From assembly GCA_946553025.1 (NCBI GenBank), contig CAMNRM010000002.1, forward strand, positions 89,708-153,707: a DNA stretch of 64,000 nucleotides, written 5' to 3'. This document shows, in pieces, positions 43,656 to 52,214 of the stretch (its first letter is position 1; each line of letters opens with the position of its first letter). This DNA is from an uncultured Clostridium sp. GTDB taxonomy: Bacteria; Bacillota; Clostridia; Lachnospirales; Lachnospiraceae. Under the pieces are notes generated by a model that was not told where the DNA came from, made no database searches, and worked only from the letters and a program-made list of their open reading frames with translations. The position numbers and the translations under genes were made by a program.

Positions 43656-44873
43656 TTATTTCCTCAAAATCACAAACTCCTCCTCCATCAGCAGCCAGTT
43701 TGCCCGGAAGAAATTCATCAGCTGCCAGTACCCCGCGCCGAAAAGGCCGTACTCCTGAATCAGCGAAAATTTTCCCTGAACGCTCTTCACATCCTCAAAC
43801 CAGACCTCGTGCAGAATCCCATATTGCCAGTAACGGTAATACGGTGACTTGGCGGTCGGGTCAAACCAGATTTCAACACCGTGGTCAATCGCCGTCTGCA
43901 CCGCCTCTGCATGGTTAATGGTCTGCGCCCGGGTAATTCCGCGCTCGTAGGGAAGGGGCCAGTCGTAGCCGTAGTTTGGAATCCCCAGGCTGATTTTTTC
44001 CGCGGGAATTTCGGACAATGCATATTCCACCACCCGTCTTACCATATTTAACGGCGCGACTGCCATGGGCGGGCCCTGGCTGTAGCCCCATTCATAGGTC
44101 ATCAGCATCACATGGTTGGCGGCCTCCCCCAGCAGGCGGTAGTCCATTCCTTCATATAATAATCCCTTTTGCCCGGCCGAGGTTTTGGGCGCTAAAGCCA
44201 CACTGACCTCATAGTCAAAGAGGTTCATCACCTCGCGAGTCTTTCGCACAAAGTCGGCAAAACCCTGCCGGTCCTCGGCGAGTACATACTCAAAATCAAT
44301 ATTCAGCCCCAGAAATCCCCGTTCCTGCATCGCACGCCCCAGCTCCCAGATCAGGCGCTGCTGCACGAAAGAATTTCTTACCAGGGCAGACACCAGGTTA
44401 TTATTAAAATGTCCGTCTGCCCCGAGCGGGGTGAGGGTCAGCACCGGGCGAACGCCAGCCTCCCTGGCAGCGGCAACCATCCAGCGGTCGTCACTGTTTG
44501 GATAGACGAGGTTTCCTTCCTCGGTAAATCCATAGGAAAATACATAGAGATCCGTCAGATAGGGAAGCGTCTGGTTCAGGGTTCTGGCATTGATAAAAGG
44601 ATAGGCATAGCCGAACGAGTAAAGATTTCGCCCTGTTCTTTTGGATGTTTCAGATAAAGTTTTTGGCAAACCTCCTGACGATGTTCCCGGTGAGTTTCCG
44701 GAATCATCAAGTCCTGTACTGGTGCTTTCCCCCGGCAGAAAAAGCGCCTGACCCACAGCCAGGCGATAGGGATACTCGATTTGGTTTGCCCACACTAACG
44801 TTTCTACCGGGATGCCACTCTCCTGCGCGATGGCATCGACATTATCTCCTTCCTGAACGGTATAAATATTCAT
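43656..44873 (-). CDS. LysM plus GH18-like spore/cortex hydrolase (YaaH/SleL type)
   Basis: 405 residues from ATG 44873. A TTG six bases earlier is also in frame. One LysM domain lies at 1-48 (YTVQEGDNVDAIAQESGIPVETLVWANQI). A Ser/Gly linker leads to a GH18 TIM-barrel of the YaaH type: GYAYPFINARTL, GLNIDFEYVLAEDRQGF with the GH18 DxxDxDxE motif reduced to NIDFEYV, and LMTYEWGYSQGPPMAVAP. Bacillus YaaH/SleL is an N-acetylglucosaminidase acting on spore cortex during germination. There is no signal peptide, which fits a protein incorporated into the spore from the mother cell. Confidence 0.85.
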   Translation of the reverse strand: MNIYTVQEGDNVDAIAQESGIPVETLVWANQIEYPYRLAVGQALFLPGESTSTGLDDSGNSPGTSSGGLPKTLSETSKRTGRNLYSFGYAYPFINARTLNQTLPYLTDLYVFSYGFTEEGNLVYPNSDDRWMVAAAREAGVRPVLTLTPLGADGHFNNNLVSALVRNSFVQQRLIWELGRAMQERGFLGLNIDFEYVLAEDRQGFADFVRKTREVMNLFDYEVSVALAPKTSAGQKGLLYEGMDYRLLGEAANHVMLMTYEWGYSQGPPMAVAPLNMVRRVVEYALSEIPAEKISLGIPNYGYDWPLPYERGITRAQTINHAEAVQTAIDHGVEIWFDPTAKSPYYRYWQYGILHEVWFEDVKSVQGKFSLIQEYGLFGAGYWQLMNFFRANWLLMEEEFVILRK

Positions 44874-44989
44874 CCTCAATTTCCCGATTTCCCTTCAAGA
44901 GAGGTTTTTACAGCTTATGCCCTTATTTTACAGATAATGATAGACTTTTCGTCAGCAGCTCCACGCCTGGCAATCATGACTGCTTTTTA

Positions 44990-45019
44990 TTGACACGAAT
45001 TACTTTTCTGTGCTATTGT
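44990..45019 (+). promoter_or_regulatory. Promoter of the Uma2-family gene
   Basis: TTGACA, 18 bases, TATTGT, about 70 bases before the start codon. Confidence 0.6.
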
Positions 45020-45089
45020 CATAGAAAAAGAAAGTTCATGACAACCGGAGATTTAAGTATGCTGTGAAGCGTACAGAATGGAGGAAATG

Positions 45090-45641
45090 ATGAGCAGTGC
45101 ATTAAAAGATGAATTTATCTATACCATTGATGATATTTATGCATTTCCCGACGGGCAAAGGGCGGAGTTAATTGACGGGCAGCTATATAACATGGCCCCG
45201 CCAGGCACAAAACACCAGGAAATTATTTTTTCACTTTCCCGTAAGATTGCAGACTACATCGATAAAAAGAATGGCTCCTGCAAAATCTACCTTGCCCCCT
45301 TTGCCGTATTTCTGAATGCGGATAATAAAAACTATGTGGAGCCGGATATTTCTGTTATATGCGACAAAAACAAGCTGGATGACAAAGGATGTCACGGAGC
45401 GCCGGATTGGGTTATCGAAGTGGTTTCCCCCAGCACAGAACGCATGGACTATGGCATAAAGCTTTTTAAATATCGCTCTGCGGGCGTGAGGGAATACTGG
45501 ATTATCAATCCTTTAAATAGGATCGTCAATGTTTTTGATTTTGAAAAGAATGAAAAAACCGGGCAATACCGTTTTGATATCGATATTACCTCATGTATTT
45601 ACGAAGATTTATGCATTAAAATTGCGGATTTGCTTTCCTGA
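45090..45641 (+). CDS. Uma2 family (DUF820) restriction-endonuclease-fold protein
   Basis: 183 residues from ATG 45090, which has GGAGG five bases upstream. An earlier in-frame ATG (45078) contributes that site. The motifs AELIDGQLYNMAPPG, VEPDISVICDKNKLDD, PDWVIEVVSPSTERMDYGIKLFKYRSAGVREYWIINP are typical of the Uma2/DUF820 family, which has a PD-(D/E)XK nuclease fold. Biological role unknown. Members are abundant in cyanobacteria and scattered in Firmicutes, often as mobile or selfish genes. It has its own promoter and stands alone. Confidence 0.88.
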   Translation: MSSALKDEFIYTIDDIYAFPDGQRAELIDGQLYNMAPPGTKHQEIIFSLSRKIADYIDKKNGSCKIYLAPFAVFLNADNKNYVEPDISVICDKNKLDDKGCHGAPDWVIEVVSPSTERMDYGIKLFKYRSAGVREYWIINPLNRIVNVFDFEKNEKTGQYRFDIDITSCIYEDLCIKIADLLS

Positions 45642-45810
45642 AAGGTGGGAAGAAATTTTTAAGCATTACTCCCCTAAAAGACAATATTGTGTTATTCAAG
45701 CAGAAGATAATGCAAGAAAAAGCGTTATCTTTCTCTTATAATAGCAATTAACAACGATAATTTCCAAAAGGGATAAAAAACTTCAAAAAATCAAAAGGGG
45801 ACATAAACAC

Positions 45811-47529
45811 ATGAAAAAGAAATGGTGGCACACAAAAACAGCTTATCAGATTTATCCTAAAAGCTTTTACGATACCAATGGGGACGGTATTGGTGATATT
45901 CAGGGAATCATCAGCAAACTGGATTATTTACAGGAACTGGGAATCGAGATTCTCTGGCTCTCTCCCATCTACCTCTCTCCCTGCGCCGACCAGGGCTACG
46001 ATGTCGCCGATTACTGCCGGATTGACCCGCAGTTTGGCACCATGGAGGATATGGATCGCCTGCTTGTGGAGGCAAAGAAAAGAAATATTGCCGTTTTAAT
46101 GGATCTTGTGGTCAATCACTGCTCCGATGAGCATATCTGGTTTAAAAAAGCCCTGGAAGATCCCGACGGCGAGTACGGAAAATACTTTTACATCGAAGAA
46201 ATAAAGGACGGGAAACTGCCCTGCAACTGGCGTTCCTATTTCGGCGGCTCGGTCTGGGAACCGATTCCCGGGACAAACAAGGCTTACCTCCATCTCTTCC
46301 ATAAAAAGCAGCCGGATTTAAACTGGGAAAATCCAAAACTTCGGCAGGAAATCTATACAATGATCAACTGGTGGCTGGATAAGGGACTGGCTGGATTCCG
46401 CATTGACGCCATTGTCAATATCAAAAAGCCCCTTCCCTTTACCGACTACCCGGCGGATCGCGAGGACGGACTCTGCGATATGGGGCAGGTTCTTGCCCAC
46501 GCCCACGGGATTGGCGAGTTTCTGGGCGAGATGCGGGATAAAACCTTTGCGCCCCACGACGCTCTCACCATAGGAGAGGTCTTTAATGTGCCGGATGAAG
46601 AGGTCTGCGATTTTATCGGGGAAAATGGGTACTTCTCTTCGATGTTTGACTTTCGGGAAACGGTGTTTGGCCATTCCTCCCTTGGCTGGTATGCCTGCAG
46701 GCGGCCCACACCGGATGATTATAAACACTGCTGCTTTGAAAGCCAGGAAAAAAGCTTTGGCGTCGGCTTTTTGTCCAATATTATTGAAAACCATGACGAA
46801 CCCCGGGGCGTAAGCCATTATCTGCCGGACTATGCGCAGAACGAAACCGGGAAAAAGCTGCTGGCTGCCATGTACTTTATGCTGCGCGGGCTGCCCTTTA
46901 TCTACCAGGGCCAGGAACTTGGGATGGAAAACCATGTTTTTTCCTCGATCGATGAAATTGACGATATCAGCACCAAAGAGGAATACCGCCGGTGCTTAGA
47001 GGCCGGACTTACGGAAGATGAAGCATTGCAGGCCGTCAGCCACTACAGCCGCGATAACGCCAGAACACCGTTTCAGTGGTCGGACGAGGAAAATGCAGGC
47101 TTCAGTACCAAACCCCCATGGCTCCCCGTCAATAAAAATTACAAGTCAATAAACGCCAGAGAACAGATGGACAGGGAGGACAGTGTTTTTCGATTCTATC
47201 AGAAACTGATTGCCCTGCGAAAAGACAGCCGTTATGCCGATACCATCGTTTATGGGCAGACGATACCGGTGCTTGTGGAAGAAAAGGACGTTATGGCTTA
47301 TCTTCGCCGTGGAGAGGGGCAGACCCTTTTGGTTATCGGAAACTTCCGAAAAGATGAAGTTGTTTTAAATCTTGAGAACATACTGCAAAATGACCAGCTT
47401 CGGATAAAAGAAGTACTTTTAGACAATTACCCGGAAAATGACCGTGCCGCATGGCTGGAAAAAGAAGATAACAAGGACTGGATTTGCAGACTCGGTGCAC
47501 TGCAGGGGATGGTTTTGGCTCTGGAATAA
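45811..47529 (+). CDS. GH13 alpha-glucosidase / oligo-1,6-glucosidase type
   Basis: 572 residues, cytoplasmic. The N-terminus TAYQIYPKSFYDTNGDGIGDI is the oligo-1,6-glucosidase/alpha-glucosidase pattern. The catalytic Asp199 is in GFRIDAI, Glu256 in TIGEVFN and Asp329 in ENHDEPR. It hydrolyses alpha-glucosides such as isomaltose, sucrose or short maltodextrins. The exact linkage is not resolved by sequence. AAAAGGGGACATAAACAC precedes the ATG. Its last codons (CTG GAA TAA) form the first unit of a 22-bp tandem repeat array. Confidence 0.9.
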   Translation: MKKKWWHTKTAYQIYPKSFYDTNGDGIGDIQGIISKLDYLQELGIEILWLSPIYLSPCADQGYDVADYCRIDPQFGTMEDMDRLLVEAKKRNIAVLMDLVVNHCSDEHIWFKKALEDPDGEYGKYFYIEEIKDGKLPCNWRSYFGGSVWEPIPGTNKAYLHLFHKKQPDLNWENPKLRQEIYTMINWWLDKGLAGFRIDAIVNIKKPLPFTDYPADREDGLCDMGQVLAHAHGIGEFLGEMRDKTFAPHDALTIGEVFNVPDEEVCDFIGENGYFSSMFDFRETVFGHSSLGWYACRRPTPDDYKHCCFESQEKSFGVGFLSNIIENHDEPRGVSHYLPDYAQNETGKKLLAAMYFMLRGLPFIYQGQELGMENHVFSSIDEIDDISTKEEYRRCLEAGLTEDEALQAVSHYSRDNARTPFQWSDEENAGFSTKPPWLPVNKNYKSINAREQMDREDSVFRFYQKLIALRKDSRYADTIVYGQTIPVLVEEKDVMAYLRRGEGQTLLVIGNFRKDEVVLNLENILQNDQLRIKEVLLDNYPENDRAAWLEKEDNKDWICRLGALQGMVLALE

Positions 47530-47606
47530 CTGTTTTGTGATTCTGGAATAACTGTTTTGTGGTTCTGGAACAACTGTTTTGTGGCTCTGGAATAACCGTT
47601 TTAACC
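47521..47606. repeat. 22-bp tandem repeat starting in the 3' end of the GH13 gene
   Basis: Four units beginning CTGGAATAACTGTTTTGTG at 47521, 47543, 47565 and 47587, the last partly diverged. The first unit contains the last two codons and the stop of the glucosidase gene. Confidence 0.88.
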
Positions 47607-47724
47607 ATGGAAGAACAACAATAAGGTATGGTTTACCGACCCAATAAACCATACCTTTTCGGACGAAGTCTGCCTATTCCGAAGAACTTTACATTTACGA
47701 GTACCCGGATAGATTACCTTATTG

Positions 47725-47750
47725 GTTACTGTTCACACGTCCACAGTAAC
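47725..47750. repeat. MITE-like repeat, copy E (minimal 26 bp, perfect 8-bp flanks)
   Basis: GTTACTGTTCACACGTCC followed by ACAGTAAC. It is flanked on both sides by CCTTATTG (47717-47724 and 47751-47758). The two ends pair into a hairpin. It lies between the convergent GH13 and C39-like genes. Confidence 0.85.
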
Positions 47751-47752
47751 CC

Positions 47753-48406
47753 TTATTGCACAAAATCCACATACCGGACAGCATAAACCCGGTTCCCAAA
47801 AGCCGAGAGAGGAACGGCCTTCCCGGATTCTGACAACGGGTCCATACACCAGTATTCCCCGTCTTTTGCATCAATAATTAACACATAATGTACACTCCCC
47901 ACCCCATTCATCCGCACCCGGACAATGGGAAAACGCCCGGACACAAGATTTTCCTGTATATCGGCAGCATTCACGGTTTCACAGCGTTCTGCATCTATCC
48001 TGCCATCTATCTGCGAAAGTTTATCCCACTGAAGATTCCCCTCTTCATCATATCCGCCTTCATGAGAAAGCACCTGGTTCAAATGCCCCGGATCTTCCTC
48101 TTCTCTTCCCTGCAGCCTAAGTGAAGCGGCAATACAGCACACCAGACAGCCCGAACCCCGCATTGCAAAACGGGAATTTCCAAGCTTTTCCTCCGCCCAG
48201 CGTGCATCCTTCTGGCTGTAAAACACATCTTCCCGCACAGAAACCTCCACATCCTTTTTCGGGGAAACAACCGTTCCGCGATTCCTTAACCAACGGCATC
48301 CAAAAAAGAACACCAGACCAAAGATAAAAATCAAAACCGGCAAAACAAACAGAAGATAACGCCGAAAAGGCTTTTTTATGTTATTGTTCATTTTTCTTTT
48401 AATCAT
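47753..48406 (-). CDS. Membrane-anchored C39-like (Peptidase_C39_2) protein
   Basis: 217 residues. A basic N-terminus precedes a membrane anchor at about 17-39, so the main domain is extracytoplasmic. The sequence VFYSQKDARWAEEKLGNSRFAMRGSGCLVCCIA, followed by VHYVLIIDAKDGEYWCMDPLS, fits the C39-like cysteine-peptidase fold, with the catalytic Cys in GCLVCC and His in VHYV. Substrate unknown. AGAGGTAAAAAGGC precedes the ATG. Its stop codon lies in the right flank of a MITE-like repeat. Confidence 0.72.
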   Translation of the reverse strand: MIKRKMNNNIKKPFRRYLLFVLPVLIFIFGLVFFFGCRWLRNRGTVVSPKKDVEVSVREDVFYSQKDARWAEEKLGNSRFAMRGSGCLVCCIAASLRLQGREEEDPGHLNQVLSHEGGYDEEGNLQWDKLSQIDGRIDAERCETVNAADIQENLVSGRFPIVRVRMNGVGSVHYVLIIDAKDGEYWCMDPLSESGKAVPLSAFGNRVYAVRYVDFVQ

Positions 48407-48481
48407 GCCTTTTTACCTCTTGCGGTTTGCCCTGCGAATTTCTCTTTTTAACTTTGAAATCCGACTTCTATCCGTTTACTT

Positions 48482-49048
48482 CTATCTGTCTTTTTCCGTC
48501 AAACTCATGCATTGCAGATACTTGGGCAATACCTGTTTGGTCAGCCATACCCCATTGGCCGACTGGTAAAACTTAATTCCATCTTCTGCCATCTTCCCGG
48601 ATTCCACCTGCAGCACAACGACTTTTCCATGCCTCTTTCCCACCTTTACCGCCGTTTCGACATCCGGGGAAAGGTGGACATATAAACGGCTCATCGGCTT
48701 TAATCCCTCGGCAAGGATGGCATCTAAAAACCGGCTGGCTGTCCCATGATAGAGAAATTCAGGCGGAAGTTTTTCCACAAGTTCCACATCCACCGCAACG
48801 GAATGACCTTGATTGGCACGAATCTTTTTCCCGGTTTCATCAAAAGAATAGCGTCCTTTTTCGTCCGTGCGCACAATCTCTTCCAAAATCTCCCGGTTGA
48901 TTTTTCTTCCGGCGGCATTCATTCCCCGAAGCAAATCCTCCACATCCGCCCAGCCGTTTTTGTCTAAATTAATCCCGGCAGCCTGCGGCTGGTGGCGGAG
49001 GATAAGGCTTAAAAATACACTTAGTTTTTTATATCCTTTTTGTTCCAT
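48482..49048 (-). CDS. kptA: RNA 2'-phosphotransferase, KptA/Tpt1 family
   Basis: 188 residues. SVFLSLILRHQPQAAGINLDKNGWADVEDLL opens the winged-helix half. RANQGHSVAVD, LYHGTASRFLDAI, RLYVHLSPDVETAVKVGKRHGK and GVWLTKQVLPKYL complete the NAD+-binding half. In eukaryotes Tpt1 removes the 2'-phosphate left by tRNA splicing, using NAD+. Bacteria lack that splicing pathway, so its substrate is unclear. RNA repair or RNA/DNA end ADP-ribosylation has been shown for relatives. It stands alone. Confidence 0.92.
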   Translation of the reverse strand: MEQKGYKKLSVFLSLILRHQPQAAGINLDKNGWADVEDLLRGMNAAGRKINREILEEIVRTDEKGRYSFDETGKKIRANQGHSVAVDVELVEKLPPEFLYHGTASRFLDAILAEGLKPMSRLYVHLSPDVETAVKVGKRHGKVVVLQVESGKMAEDGIKFYQSANGVWLTKQVLPKYLQCMSLTEKDR

Positions 49049-49069
49049 TTGATATCCCCGTTTTATCTC

Positions 49070-49468
49070 TCACCCAAGATGAAGCTGCTCTTTTAATGCA
49101 TCCTGAAGCACCTGCGAAAAATTAATTCCAGCAGCAACTGCAGAGTCATTAAGCCACGAAGGAATGGATAATGTTTTCTTAACTGCTGTATTATTCATTA
49201 AACGACGATATAACACAGTATCACACGAAATATAGGATGCAAATTCACCATCATGAACAAGAAGATCATTAATTGCGGAAGCAGAAGGGATTTCACGCTG
49301 TTCATCTTCTAAATGTGTGAGCATAAGAGCAAGCGCATCCTCTGCCATCTCCATTCCATCTGCAAGATCATCTCCACATGTATAACATCCGTCAATATCC
49401 GGGAAATAAATGGAATACTTTCCTGCCTCTTCTGGTGTAAATACAGCCGGATAAACATATTTTCCCAT
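49070..49468 (-). CDS. hicB: HicB-type antitoxin
   Basis: 132 residues from ATG 49468 with AAAGGAGAAAGATTG upstream. The N-terminal HicB fold has YPAVFTPEEAGKYSIYFPDIDGCYTCGDDLADGMEMAEDAL, and the C-terminal half (KKTLSIPSWLNDSAVAAGINFSQVLQDAL) is a ribbon-helix-helix DNA-binding domain. It neutralises HicA and should repress the operon by binding the palindrome in the promoter. It follows hicA by 26 bases. Confidence 0.9.
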   Translation of the reverse strand: MGKYVYPAVFTPEEAGKYSIYFPDIDGCYTCGDDLADGMEMAEDALALMLTHLEDEQREIPSASAINDLLVHDGEFASYISCDTVLYRRLMNNTAVKKTLSIPSWLNDSAVAAGINFSQVLQDALKEQLHLG

Positions 49469-49494
49469 CAATCTTTCTCCTTTCTGAAGTTGAA

Positions 49495-49686
49495 TTACAA
49501 AAGCCCGGCATCTCTTAAAATATGGTTTGCCGTTCCGGTTGGAAGTTCTTTACTATAATGTCTGGGAATTTGAAATTCTTTTCCGGTATCAGGATTCAAC
49601 CAGATTTCATGACTTCTGCCCTCCCGAAGCAAATAGCAATTGGTTTGTTTTTTTATCTTCTTAACTATCTCTGATACCTTTGCCAT
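49495..49686 (-). CDS. hicA: HicA-type mRNA interferase toxin
   Basis: 63 residues, a normal HicA. The double-stranded-RNA-binding-like fold contains GRSHEIWLNPDTGKEFQIPRHYSKELPTGTANHILRDAG. The catalytic His is His26. HicA binds and cleaves mRNA independent of translation. The gene starts about 20 bases after the predicted transcription start, with GAAAGGAAAAAACA as binding site. It precedes its antitoxin, the usual hicAB order. Confidence 0.9.
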   Translation of the reverse strand: MAKVSEIVKKIKKQTNCYLLREGRSHEIWLNPDTGKEFQIPRHYSKELPTGTANHILRDAGLL

Positions 49687-49713
49687 TGTTTTTTCCTTTC
49701 TTTATCTGTCTAC

Positions 49714-49742
49714 AGTATATACGTAAATTTTACGTATGTCAA
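49714..49742 (-). promoter_or_regulatory. hicAB promoter with operator filling the spacer
   Basis: On the minus strand TTGACA, 17 bases, TATACT. The spacer (49720-49736) is the perfect palindrome TACGTAAA-T-TTTACGTA, ideal for blocking RNA polymerase. The -35 box overlaps the stop codon of the FtsA-like gene. Confidence 0.88.
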
Positions 49743-52066
49743 TCTTCTTCCTCCCGGATAAGCACGATATCCCCTTCCCTCAAAACCTGCTGAAACCGTC
49801 CTTCTTCTCCATTAACCTGCAGCCTTACCCTTCCCTTGGGCGCATTCAAATCGATACCCGAATATTGAATTAAATCCATAAGATAATAGGGCCGTCCGTC
49901 TGCCTTTTTAGGTAAATACAGGGAAGAACCATTTAAACTAAAATACAGTTTTTCCTCCATTATATCCTGCGCACCAGCTTCTGCAGTTTCTGTTTTTATC
50001 ATTCCTTTATCCGGCAGTTCTTCTGCCGTTTTTTCTGTGATTTCTTCCCCGGTCTGGCTTCCTTCCCCTGCTGGTGCCTGCACGTTTTCTGCCTCTGCCT
50101 CTATCACCCTGGTCTGCACATTTTCTGCTTCTGCCTCTATCGCTCTGGCCTGCACGTTTTCTGCCTCTGCCTCTATCACCCCGGCCTGCACGTTTTCTGC
50201 TTCTGCGTCTGCATCTACCACCCTGGCCTGCACTTCTTCTGCATCAGTTTCTATCTCTTCTTCTGTAATCTGTGCATTTTCTGCATCTAACTTTTCAACC
50301 GAAGAATCTTTTTCACTCCCAACACCGTGCCCATCCCCGGCAACGCCTTTATTCTTTTTTTCCGCTTCATCACCGTTACCGCCATCGTCCTTTACCTTTA
50401 CTTCTTCCACTCTCCTTAACGGCAGCTTTATAATAACGGAATCCCCGTTTTTCAACGCTGTACTCAGCGGCACACTTTTCCCATTCAGCGTAATTTTTTC
50501 CGCCTCTTTGGCTCCTTCGATATCCCCTAAGCAGGCAGTTCCGGCTTCGCCGTCGCGGGCGGGGGTAAATTCAATCACATCCCCGGCATGGATAACATCG
50601 GATAGTTTTCCTTCCTTCTGGTTAATATAAAGCGCCGCCGGGTCGGATGCCGTGCCGTAAAAGACCTTGCGCATCCCATTGACCATAACCATCAGGTTTG
50701 CGCCGGAGCGGCCCATAATATCGCGGAAATTATAGCCGTTCATCATCAGAAGATTTAACGCGGTAAAGCTTCCGCTTCTAAAGAGTTTTGCCGGTTTTCC
50801 GTTTAGCATTACCCGGAAGCTGTCATTAATTAAATTCAGCCCGGAAGAAATCATAATCCCAATCGGGGTGGCATATTCCGGGTTATTCAGCTCGTATTCA
50901 TCGGAAAATGCCTGTGCCTGGAAATAATTTCCAGCCAAGGTCACCCGGTTCTGATCCATCCCCAGGGCATCGGTAATCCCGTCCTTTAACCCGGCAAGCT
51001 TGCTTCCTCCGCCGACTAAAAACAGTGCCGACGGTGCCTTCCCGTTAATCTCCACCACCTTATCGGCAATCTCCTTGGAGAGCGCTTCCATGGCCCCCTG
51101 AATACACTTAAACATCTCTTTGGCAGGAACCTTCTGCTCCATCCCAAGGATATTAAAAAAGGTAAGTTCGTCCTGGTGGGCAAGCTGCATCTTCACGGCT
51201 TCCGCGGTCGGAAAATCCACCAGATACTGCTTCATAATCGTTTCGGTAATCTCATCCCCCGCCACTGTAGCCATGGTGTAGCCGGTAATGCTTCCCCCGG
51301 TACAGGCTGCAATATCCGAGGTTCCCGCGCCGATATCCACCATAACAAGGTTTAACAGACGGATATTTTCCGGGATCGCCGCATTAATCGCCGCAATCGG
51401 CTCCAAGGTCAGGCTTGCCACCTCAAGCCCAATCTTCATCATCGTCGTATACAGACTTTCCACAACCTCACTGGGCAGAAATGTGGCAATTAAATCCACC
51501 TTTAAATCCTGCCCCCGGTGATCCTTTAAGCTGGATATCGTATATTGATCCAGAAAATACTGGCGCACGGTATAGCCCACCAGGTAAAAGCGCCGGGTAT
51601 CCTCCTGTGCCGCATTTTCCGCGTCAAACGCCTCCTCCGCACGGGTAATCGCCCCGGCCTCCAAGCGGCTGATAATCTCATCGTCAATTAACTGCGTCCC
51701 CGGAAGATGAAGTTCAAACTCCGCCTCCTTCGTCCTTAAGGCACGCCCCGCGGCAGCGACACAGACGCGGCTTAACTGGATGTGCGTCTTTTTCTCCAGC
51801 CTTTCCTTCACCTTCCCGGCAATCCCTGCCACCTTTTCAATATTTTCTATCTGTCCGTCCATCATGGCCCGCTCGGTGTGGTCCTCCCGTTCCACGGCAA
51901 GTACCCTGACCCTGCCCTCTTCGACCTTTCCCACCATGCCGATAATGCTTCTGGTTCCGATATCGAGGGCAAAGACAACCTCATTTGCCTGTTCCTTCAT
52001 CACCGTTTTTCCCTGTGCCAATATCCTTGACTGTACTGCTGCTTGTGTTTTCTTTCCCCTGGCCAT
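49739..52066 (-). CDS. Long FtsA/PilM-like actin-fold protein with C-terminal repeats
   Basis: 775 residues, far longer than typical FtsA (about 420). Residues 28-370 hold the actin-like core: VVFALDIGTRSIIGMVG (phosphate 1), VMVDIGAGTSDIAACTGGSITGY (phosphate 2) and ALFLVGGGSKLAGLKDGI (adenosine). After about residue 420, ubiquitin-like or SLBB-type segments (DVIEFTPARDGE, SVIIKLPL) follow. An acidic repeat region has four 12-residue units based on AEAENVQARVIE (about 625-675). The end is GRVRLQVNGEEGRFQQVLREGDIVLI. No C-terminal amphipathic membrane helix like that of FtsA is evident. A role in division or envelope assembly is likely but unproven. GAGGGGTAAATT precedes the ATG, and the promoter is at 52215-52243. 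Confidence 0.75.
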   Translation of the reverse strand: MARGKKTQAAVQSRILAQGKTVMKEQANEVVFALDIGTRSIIGMVGKVEEGRVRVLAVEREDHTERAMMDGQIENIEKVAGIAGKVKERLEKKTHIQLSRVCVAAAGRALRTKEAEFELHLPGTQLIDDEIISRLEAGAITRAEEAFDAENAAQEDTRRFYLVGYTVRQYFLDQYTISSLKDHRGQDLKVDLIATFLPSEVVESLYTTMMKIGLEVASLTLEPIAAINAAIPENIRLLNLVMVDIGAGTSDIAACTGGSITGYTMATVAGDEITETIMKQYLVDFPTAEAVKMQLAHQDELTFFNILGMEQKVPAKEMFKCIQGAMEALSKEIADKVVEINGKAPSALFLVGGGSKLAGLKDGITDALGMDQNRVTLAGNYFQAQAFSDEYELNNPEYATPIGIMISSGLNLINDSFRVMLNGKPAKLFRSGSFTALNLLMMNGYNFRDIMGRSGANLMVMVNGMRKVFYGTASDPAALYINQKEGKLSDVIHAGDVIEFTPARDGEAGTACLGDIEGAKEAEKITLNGKSVPLSTALKNGDSVIIKLPLRRVEEVKVKDDGGNGDEAEKKNKGVAGDGHGVGSEKDSSVEKLDAENAQITEEEIETDAEEVQARVVDADAEAENVQAGVIEAEAENVQARAIEAEAENVQTRVIEAEAENVQAPAGEGSQTGEEITEKTAEELPDKGMIKTETAEAGAQDIMEEKLYFSLNGSSLYLPKKADGRPYYLMDLIQYSGIDLNAPKGRVRLQVNGEEGRFQQVLREGDIVLIREEED
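50060..50215. repeat. 36-bp coding tandem repeat in the FtsA-like gene
   Basis: About four near-identical 36-bp units encoding the 12-residue AEAENVQARVIE motif. Their DNA conservation suggests recent expansion. Confidence 0.75.
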
Positions 52067-52077
52067 AATTTACCCCT

Positions 52078-52207
52078 CTATATTCGTATAATTTCACGCC
52101 CGGCTTTTCTGCCTGCGCCATTTCCTGTAAGACCGTCAAAGGAAACTCGGAATGCCCGATAAAGCGGGGCAGACCCTCCGCTCCGCCACTTCCTTGATAG
52201 GTTAAAT
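52078..52207 (-). other. Coding-like stretch in the leader of the FtsA-like gene
   Basis: Between the promoter and the FtsA-like ATG, one minus-strand frame reads without stops and with protein-like composition (LPRFIGHSEFPLTVLQE, then KPGVKLYEYRG) but has no plausible start codon with a binding site. It may be a gene remnant, a leader peptide using an unusual start, or chance. Confidence 0.3.
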
Positions 52208-52214
52208 TACCCCT

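Noticed and set aside
47725..47750. Hairpin as a terminator between GH13 and the C39-like gene
   Set aside because: There is no T run on either strand, and the perfect 8-bp flanks with shared termini fit a mobile repeat better.
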